Source of the DNA: JACRCT01 sp049841135
GTDB taxonomy: Bacteria > Myxococcota > Myxococcia > Myxococcales > UBA5297
Direction of reading: 5' to 3'
Assembly: GCA_049841135.1 (NCBI GenBank)
Contig: JASGHK010000005.1
Location: 124,001 to 188,000 of the forward strand
DNA length: 64,000 bases
Shown here: piece by piece, positions 59,807-64,000 of the stretch
Layout: every line of letters begins with the position of its first letter
Numbering within the stretch: the stretch's first letter is position 1
Program-made: the position numbers and the translations under genes
The notes under the pieces: model-generated
The model's input: only the letters and a program-made list of their open reading frames with translations
What the model was told of the DNA's origin: nothing
Database searches by the model: none

Positions 59807-60163
59807 TCAGTGAAACGGGACCTGATAGCGACAGGCGACCGTGGCCTCCCCGCTCTGGGTCTTCACCGCCCAGCAAGCCTCGACCTTCTCGAGCCCGGCG
59901 CTCGCGCACTGCTCGCGGCAGGCAACCTCCGCTTCGCCCTTCGCGGGAACCTGCGCCGGGTACCGGTGGTCGTAGCTGCAGGTCAGTACGCGCCTGGGCT
60001 CCTTCCGGACGCCGCAGTTGACCGTCGGCTTGAGCCCGAAGAGCGCCTCGCAGGCTTCGAAGCAGTTCGCGGGCTCGCCCTCGGCTGGCGCCACCAGCAT
60101 CACCATCGGCGAGGCGCAGCCCGAGAGGACCAGGCTCACGAGGCAGACCCAGGGCTTCTTCAA
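59807..60163 (-). CDS. Small Cys-rich lipoprotein
   Basis: 118 residues from TTG (MKKPWVCLVSLVLSGCASPM), with GGAGG 5 nt upstream; the ATG codons further on would remove the signal. Lipobox VLSGC. Mature Cys CFEACEALFG, VNCGVR, LTCSYD, ACREQCASAG, EACWAV, VACRYQ give paired disulfides. No family. Confidence 0.7.
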   Translation of the reverse strand: MKKPWVCLVSLVLSGCASPMVMLVAPAEGEPANCFEACEALFGLKPTVNCGVRKEPRRVLTCSYDHRYPAQVPAKGEAEVACREQCASAGLEKVEACWAVKTQSGEATVACRYQVPFH

Positions 60164-60186
60164 TACGGCCTCCGAAGACCTCCGCC

Positions 60187-60744
60187 CTACGTCCAGCGGA
60201 TGACGTACTGGCAGCAGCGGTCGCCGCGGGTGACGCACAGCGGGTGCTCCACCGGCTGCCACTGCGTCTTGCGATCCTCGAGCAGGCCCTCGACCCAGCC
60301 GGCGACGAGCTCGCAGACCACGGGGTGCGGATCCTGGAAGCCGGTGATCTCCACCACGAAGTGGCCCTTCTTGCTGGAGACGACCTTGTACTCCCCGGAG
60401 CCGTAGTGCGACTTCCAGGTCATCGAGGCGGCATGGAGGATGGACTCGATGGAGCCCATGTTGAGCAGGAACTTGAGCACCCCGCCCAGCTGCGACTGCG
60501 CCACATGGAACGCCGCGCCGCGCACCAGCCTCATGTCGCCTTTGCCGCACGCCACGTCGGCCCGCTCGCACAGGTCCACCAGCACCGGCCAGGGGTACCA
60601 CTGCGAGCGGAGGACCTGCTTGCTCACGCAGGCGACGTTCTCGGGCTTCATCTGCGCGAGCACCGCGGCGACGGCCTGCTCGCCGTGCTTGTCGCGCAGC
60701 ATCTCCATCATTCCCAGGACCGCGGTGCCCTTGACGTTCCCCAA
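60187..60744 (-). CDS. Conserved hypothetical protein, V4R-like C-terminus
   Basis: 185 residues. The GTG at 60777 lies inside the terminator hairpin, so the TTG at 60744 is preferred (GGGAGGGAAC just before, product MGNVKGTAVLGMMEMLRDKH). N-terminal helical stretch, then VLRSQWYPWPVLVDLCERAD and the C-terminal block CELVAGWVEGLLEDRKTQWQ-PVEHPLCVTRGDRCCQYVIR, with the Cys pattern of V4R-type small-molecule domains. Cytoplasmic; role unknown. Confidence 0.6.
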   Translation of the reverse strand: MGNVKGTAVLGMMEMLRDKHGEQAVAAVLAQMKPENVACVSKQVLRSQWYPWPVLVDLCERADVACGKGDMRLVRGAAFHVAQSQLGGVLKFLLNMGSIESILHAASMTWKSHYGSGEYKVVSSKKGHFVVEITGFQDPHPVVCELVAGWVEGLLEDRKTQWQPVEHPLCVTRGDRCCQYVIRWT

Positions 60745-60766
60745 GTTCCCTCCCGGGTGAGACGAA

Positions 60767-60798
60767 GGCCCGGGCACTCTCGGAGGAGTGCCCGGGCC
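60767..60798 (-). terminator. 13-bp perfect hairpin after the hydrolase gene
   Basis: GGCCCGGGCACTC / GAGTGCCCGGGCC with a 6-nt loop, 18 nt past the hydrolase stop (60817) on the minus strand. No T run follows. Confidence 0.65.
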
Positions 60799-60816
60799 GA
60801 CTTCAAGACGCGAAGG

Positions 60817-61878
60817 CTAACGGCAGCGCAGCGGCAGCGGCTGCTCGGGCACCAGCCCGACGTTGGCGATGGACCAGGCCGCGGCGACGCCGAAGAACAG
60901 CGGCGCGGTCCGGTGCAGGTTCAGGTCGTGCCCGGTCTCGGGGATGACCACCGTCTTCAGGCAGGCCTGGGGCGAGTAGAAGTAGGGCTCCATCGCGGCG
61001 GCGCTGGTGGCGGTGCAGGTCGGCTCCTGGCAGAAGAGCAGGTCGTAGTCGCCGATGACCGAGAGCACCGGCACCTGGATGCCCAGGCTGGCCATGATGA
61101 AGTTCGGGCTCTCGAGCATCTCGGCCATGGTCACGGTCTGCTTGTTCGCCTCGTCCACCGCCAGCACCTGCGGGTCGGTCGTCTCCGGGCGGTAGTAGAC
61201 CCCGCGCATGCCGGGGATGGTCGTGAAGTAGTTGAAGGGCAGGTTCATGCTGGCGAAGGCCGGGTCCATGAAGGCCGGGAAGAGCGCGGCCTGCACGTCG
61301 GCCATCTTCGGGCCGGCGCTGTGGAAGAAGCCGGTGACGATGACGCCGTCGACGTCGGTCGGGTAGGCCGAGGCCACGGCGGTGGTGATGATCGACCCCA
61401 GCGAGTGGCCGACGAGGATGATCTTGTTGTGGCGGATGGCGCCCAGGCGCGGCACCACCAGGTGCCCGCCCTTGAGCTGCTCGATGACCTGGTGCACGAC
61501 GTAGGCGTTGCTGGTGACGTTGATGAGGTCGGGATCGGGATGGTCGCTCGCGCCGCTGCCGATGCGATCCAGCGCGAGGGTGGCGAACCCGACGGAGGTC
61601 AGCGCCCGCACGTAGGAGTACTGCTGCGGCTGGTACGGGAAGTCCCAGTAGTACTGGCCGTAGGTCGAGCCGTGCAGCAGCACCTGGATGGTGCGGTGCT
61701 GGACCGGTCCCCGCGAGCAGAGCGTGCCTGCGACCTGATAGGTGGCGTCCTGCCCCGGCGCGAGCGCGACCGCGAAGCTCAGCTCCTCGCAGCGCGGCTC
61801 CAAGAACGACGGGGGCGTGGCGAACGACGACGACGAGACGAACATCAACCCGACCGTGAGAAGCAGCCTCTTCGCCAT
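60817..61878 (-). CDS. Secreted alpha/beta hydrolase
   Basis: 353 residues; signal MAKRLLLTVGLMFVSSSSFA. Nucleophile elbow IILVGHSLGSIITTAVASAY with Ser in GHSLG; acid in VIGDYDLL and His in VIPETGHDLNLHR as candidate triad partners; oxyanion-like HGSTYG. Lipase/esterase-like fold, extracytoplasmic, with Cys pair CRCE...TLCSRG and CQEPTC. Monocistronic. Confidence 0.85.
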   Translation of the reverse strand: MAKRLLLTVGLMFVSSSSFATPPSFLEPRCEELSFAVALAPGQDATYQVAGTLCSRGPVQHRTIQVLLHGSTYGQYYWDFPYQPQQYSYVRALTSVGFATLALDRIGSGASDHPDPDLINVTSNAYVVHQVIEQLKGGHLVVPRLGAIRHNKIILVGHSLGSIITTAVASAYPTDVDGVIVTGFFHSAGPKMADVQAALFPAFMDPAFASMNLPFNYFTTIPGMRGVYYRPETTDPQVLAVDEANKQTVTMAEMLESPNFIMASLGIQVPVLSVIGDYDLLFCQEPTCTATSAAAMEPYFYSPQACLKTVVIPETGHDLNLHRTAPLFFGVAAAWSIANVGLVPEQPLPLRCR

Positions 61879-62317
61879 GATGGTGGTCCCTCCGTTGCGA
61901 TGGTGATGACGGCGGCAGCCTGCGAAGCCTTTTGCGCGCTTGGCGTCCCCCTTTCGCTGGGCCGCGCCTCGGTGGGTCGCGACGGATTATGGGTGCTTCG
62001 TTCGGTTGGGAGTGCCGTGCATGATAGCGGAAGATGACAACTGGTTCACACCCACATGCCGGGCGGACACTGAACGCCAGTGTTGTCGGATAGAGCCAAC
62101 CCTTCGACTTCGCGGGCGTTCTTGCGGTGGGTGCCGAGGGCCCCGCGGCAGACGCGCCAGGGTCACCGCACCACCACCCCGTGCTGCCTTCCACCGCTCC
62201 GCCTTCAGCCGTCGACGTCGGTCGAAGGCCGAGGCAGTGAGCCGAAAGGAATGCGCGCGACGCCCCGTCCCCGTCGTGATCTCGCCGAGGGAGAAGCCCG
62301 GGTGATGCGGTCTCCGA
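61879..62317. other. Intergenic stretch without a supported gene
   Basis: About 440 bp. Contains an ACACTG-aacgc-CAGTGT inverted repeat at 62069-62085 and no convincing open frame. Holds the hydrolase promoter on its left part. Confidence 0.5.
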
Positions 62318-62791
62318 TCAGAGGGAGGCGACGGCCTTCGCCAGCTGGAGGTTGAAGCCGGCGACCCACTCGCGCGAGGGCGCCCCGAAGCTGACCTTGG
62401 TGGGCAAGCCGCCGGCCTTGAGGACGTAGGCCGCGACGTTGGTCGCCATCTTCAGCATCGGGGAGGGCCGCGCTGAAAGGTTGATCGCCAGCGCGCTGAC
62501 CTTTCCCCGCAGCTCCAGCGCCCAGTTCGTGCTGCGAGAGGAGAAGCCTCCCTCGGTCTCGATGTTCTCGGCCACCGACAGGTCGTAGAGGAAGGCGAAC
62601 TTCGAGTCGCCGGGCCACTTGGCGCGCAGCGCGGGCCAGACCTTGTTGATGAGGACGTCGAGGTCGGCGCTGGTCACGCTCATCGGCTCGAGCATCTGCA
62701 CGGCGAGCCCCGGCGGATCGGTGAGCCAGAAGCCGAGCTTGCCCGATGGGGCGAGGAAATGCGGGGAGCAGTCGAAGAGAGGAGTGGCCAT
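62318..62791 (-). CDS. Conserved hypothetical protein
   Basis: 157 residues from ATG (MATPLFDCSPHFLAPSGKLG). Soluble, alpha/beta pattern; KLGFWLTDPPGLAVQMLEPM, WPALRAKWPGDSKFAFLYDL and LEKAVASL-like end. No signal peptide, no family recognised. Confidence 0.55.
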   Translation of the reverse strand: MATPLFDCSPHFLAPSGKLGFWLTDPPGLAVQMLEPMSVTSADLDVLINKVWPALRAKWPGDSKFAFLYDLSVAENIETEGGFSSRSTNWALELRGKVSALAINLSARPSPMLKMATNVAAYVLKAGGLPTKVSFGAPSREWVAGFNLQLAKAVASL

Positions 62792-62924
62792 GGCGGGGGC
62801 CGTCGGGAGCGGATCGGTTGGAGTGGGCAGGGATTGAGCACGACGAGTATCGGACAGCCGAGCGGCTGTTCGCTAGTCCCCCTCGCCGCGCTGTCTGCGC
62901 TTCAAGACCTACGGTGAAACTGGT

Positions 62925-63126
62925 GGGTAGTGCCCGGCTTCCACGCCGGGGACAACCTCGCGCAAGTGACGATCTGAGGCGCGCTTTGTTGTCCGGCACC
63001 ACCAGTGCGCGACCGATGAACAGAGTCGCAAAGATGCCCCGGGCGTGGAAGCCCGGCACTACCCAAAGCGCGCGGCCAATAAACGGAGCGCGAAGGTGCC
63101 CCGGGCGTGGAAGCCCGGCACTACCC
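62925..63126. repeat. Three copies of the GGGCGTGGAAGCCC hairpin repeat
   Basis: Inverted copy at 62925-62952, direct copies at 63035-63064 and 63097-63126 (TGCCCCGGGCGTGGAAGCCC, then GGCACTACCC). The last ends 2 nt before the stop codon of the NtrC-type gene. ACCAGTGCGC and ACCGATG before the second copy are shared with the one at 22361. Confidence 0.88.
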
Positions 63127-63128
63127 GG

Positions 63129-64000
63129 TCACGCCCCCAGCCCGTACTTGCGCATCCGGTCGATGAGCGTGGTGCGCCCCACCCCCAGCCGCCGCGCCGC
63201 CTCCGACTGGTTGCCGCCGACGTCACTCAAGGCCTTGGCGATGAGGCTGCGCTCGAGGGCGTCCAGCTGCTCGCGCAGCGTCGGCGCTCCCTCGGCTCCG
63301 GGCTCGGGCGACGACGACGCCGCCTCGCCCTCCTGCGGGCCAATCTCTCCGCCTGCGCTCATCGCCACCAGGCGCCCGACCGCGCTCTCCAGCTCGCGCA
63401 CGTTGCCCGGCCAGTCGCGCCGCGAGAGCTCCTGGACGAGCGCCGGCGAGAGCCGCACGTCGCTGATGCCGAAGCGATCGCCGAAGCGGCGCGCGAACTC
63501 GGTCGCCAGCGCCGGGACGTCCTCGGCGTGCTCGCGCAGGGGCGGCACCACAAGCTCCACCACCGCCAGCCGGTAGTACAGGTCCTCGCGGAAGCGCCCC
63601 GCCTTGGTCTCGGCCAAGAGGTCGCGGTTGGTGCAGGCAATGACCCGGACGTCGACCTTCTCGACCTTGCCCGAGCCCACTGGCTGGATCTCGCCCTCCT
63701 GCAGCACGCGCAACAGCGAGGCCTGGACGCTGGGCGGCAGCTCGCCCACCTCATCGAGGATGACGGTGCCGCCGTCGGCCTGGGCGAAGAACCCGCGCTG
63801 CGCCGCCGTCGCTCCGGTGAAGGCGCCCTTGACGTGGCCGAACAGCACCGACTCCGCGAGCTCGGCGGGGATGGCGCCGCAGTTGAACCGCACCAGCGGC
63901 CTGGCCGCGCGCCGGCTCTGCGCGTGCAGGAGCGCACCGAACAGCTCCTTGCCGGTGCCGGTCTCCCCGCGCAGGAGCACCGTGATGTCGCGCGGGGCGA
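63129..64000 (-). CDS. Sigma-54-dependent NtrC-family activator, N-terminus cut by window edge
   Basis: AAA+ domain: Walker A GETGTGKELFGALLH, then ARPLVRFNCGAIPAELAESV, GAFTGA loop in GHVKGAFTGATAAQRGFFAQ, Walker B DGGTVILDEVGELPPSVQAS, sensor blocks REDLYYRLAVVELVVPPLRE and WPGNVRELESAV. A Gly/Ser/Glu-rich linker follows, then a FIS-type HTH (SEAARRLGVGRTTLIDRMRK). The sensor or receiver domain lies outside the window. Activates sigma-54 promoters by ATP hydrolysis; target not evident. Confidence 0.93.
   Translation of the reverse strand, partial: APRDITVLLRGETGTGKELFGALLHAQSRRAARPLVRFNCGAIPAELAESVLFGHVKGAFTGATAAQRGFFAQADGGTVILDEVGELPPSVQASLLRVLQEGEIQPVGSGKVEKVDVRVIACTNRDLLAETKAGRFREDLYYRLAVVELVVPPLREHAEDVPALATEFARRFGDRFGISDVRLSPALVQELSRRDWPGNVRELESAVGRLVAMSAGGEIGPQEGEAASSSPEPGAEGAPTLREQLDALERSLIAKALSDVGGNQSEAARRLGVGRTTLIDRMRKYGLGA

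Overview
The window is a GC-rich stretch (roughly 70% G+C) packed with genes on both strands. It looks like a chromosome segment of a Myxococcota-type (deltaproteobacterial) organism. The signs are about fourteen probable lipoproteins, many Cys-rich or Asp-Ala-Gly-rich behind the lipobox; a Ser/Thr protein kinase; an ECF sigma factor with anti-sigma factor and a caspase-family protein; hybrid two-component proteins; an NtrC-type activator; and secreted proteins with CsgG/FlgO-like or Cys-box domains. No transposase, integrase, phage gene, CRISPR array, rRNA or tRNA was recognised, so this reads as core or shell genome. Taxonomy is inferred from gene style only.

Layout. 1-8.1 kb: envelope proteins (TPR lipoprotein, four-copy domain protein, His-rich zinc-ribbon membrane protein, glycan-binding-domain protein) and a hemerythrin-like protein. 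8.1-10.4 kb: a 113-bp tandem repeat and a BatA/VWA-type membrane protein. 10.5-19 kb: ferredoxin, hybrid histidine kinase, FG-GAP lipoprotein, and a translationally coupled lipoprotein/outer-membrane pair. 19-22.3 kb: the ECF sigma, anti-sigma, caspase-like, lipoprotein operon. 22.4-24.6 kb: OmpR-type regulator divergent from an ammonium transporter. 24.7-33.5 kb: a long minus-strand run with a RIFT-barrel/lyase-like lipoprotein, ceramidase-like protein, DUF2304 protein, family-2 glycosyltransferase, metalloprotease lipoprotein and others. 34-36.6 kb: two tandem LuxR-type paralogues. 36.9-46.8 kb: outer-membrane protein, SNF2/SWIM ATPase, Cys-rich proteins, deoxynucleoside kinase, acyl carrier protein and a very charged repeat protein. 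47-64 kb: phosphoesterase, SnoaL-like protein, cytochrome b561, a pectate-lyase-like secreted protein with thrombospondin-like repeats, acyl-CoA dehydrogenase, a large Cys-rich lipoprotein, a Ser/Thr kinase, a YciB/IspZ-like membrane protein, an alpha/beta hydrolase and an NtrC-type activator cut by the right edge.

The most striking global signal is that about fourteen single-base disruptions (mostly one extra base, many in a GAG/AGC context) break at least twelve otherwise intact genes. Base-calling error at a specific motif is the simplest reading. Next come several small non-coding families: a 113-bp tandem repeat, a GGGCGTGGAAGCCC hairpin family, two long perfect palindromes with an identical core, a pair of TGTCAG-N6-CTGACA sites, and 7- or 9-bp simple repeats parked in spacers. 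The best candidate for an unusual system is the sigma/anti-sigma/caspase/lipoprotein operon with its ECF-type promoter.
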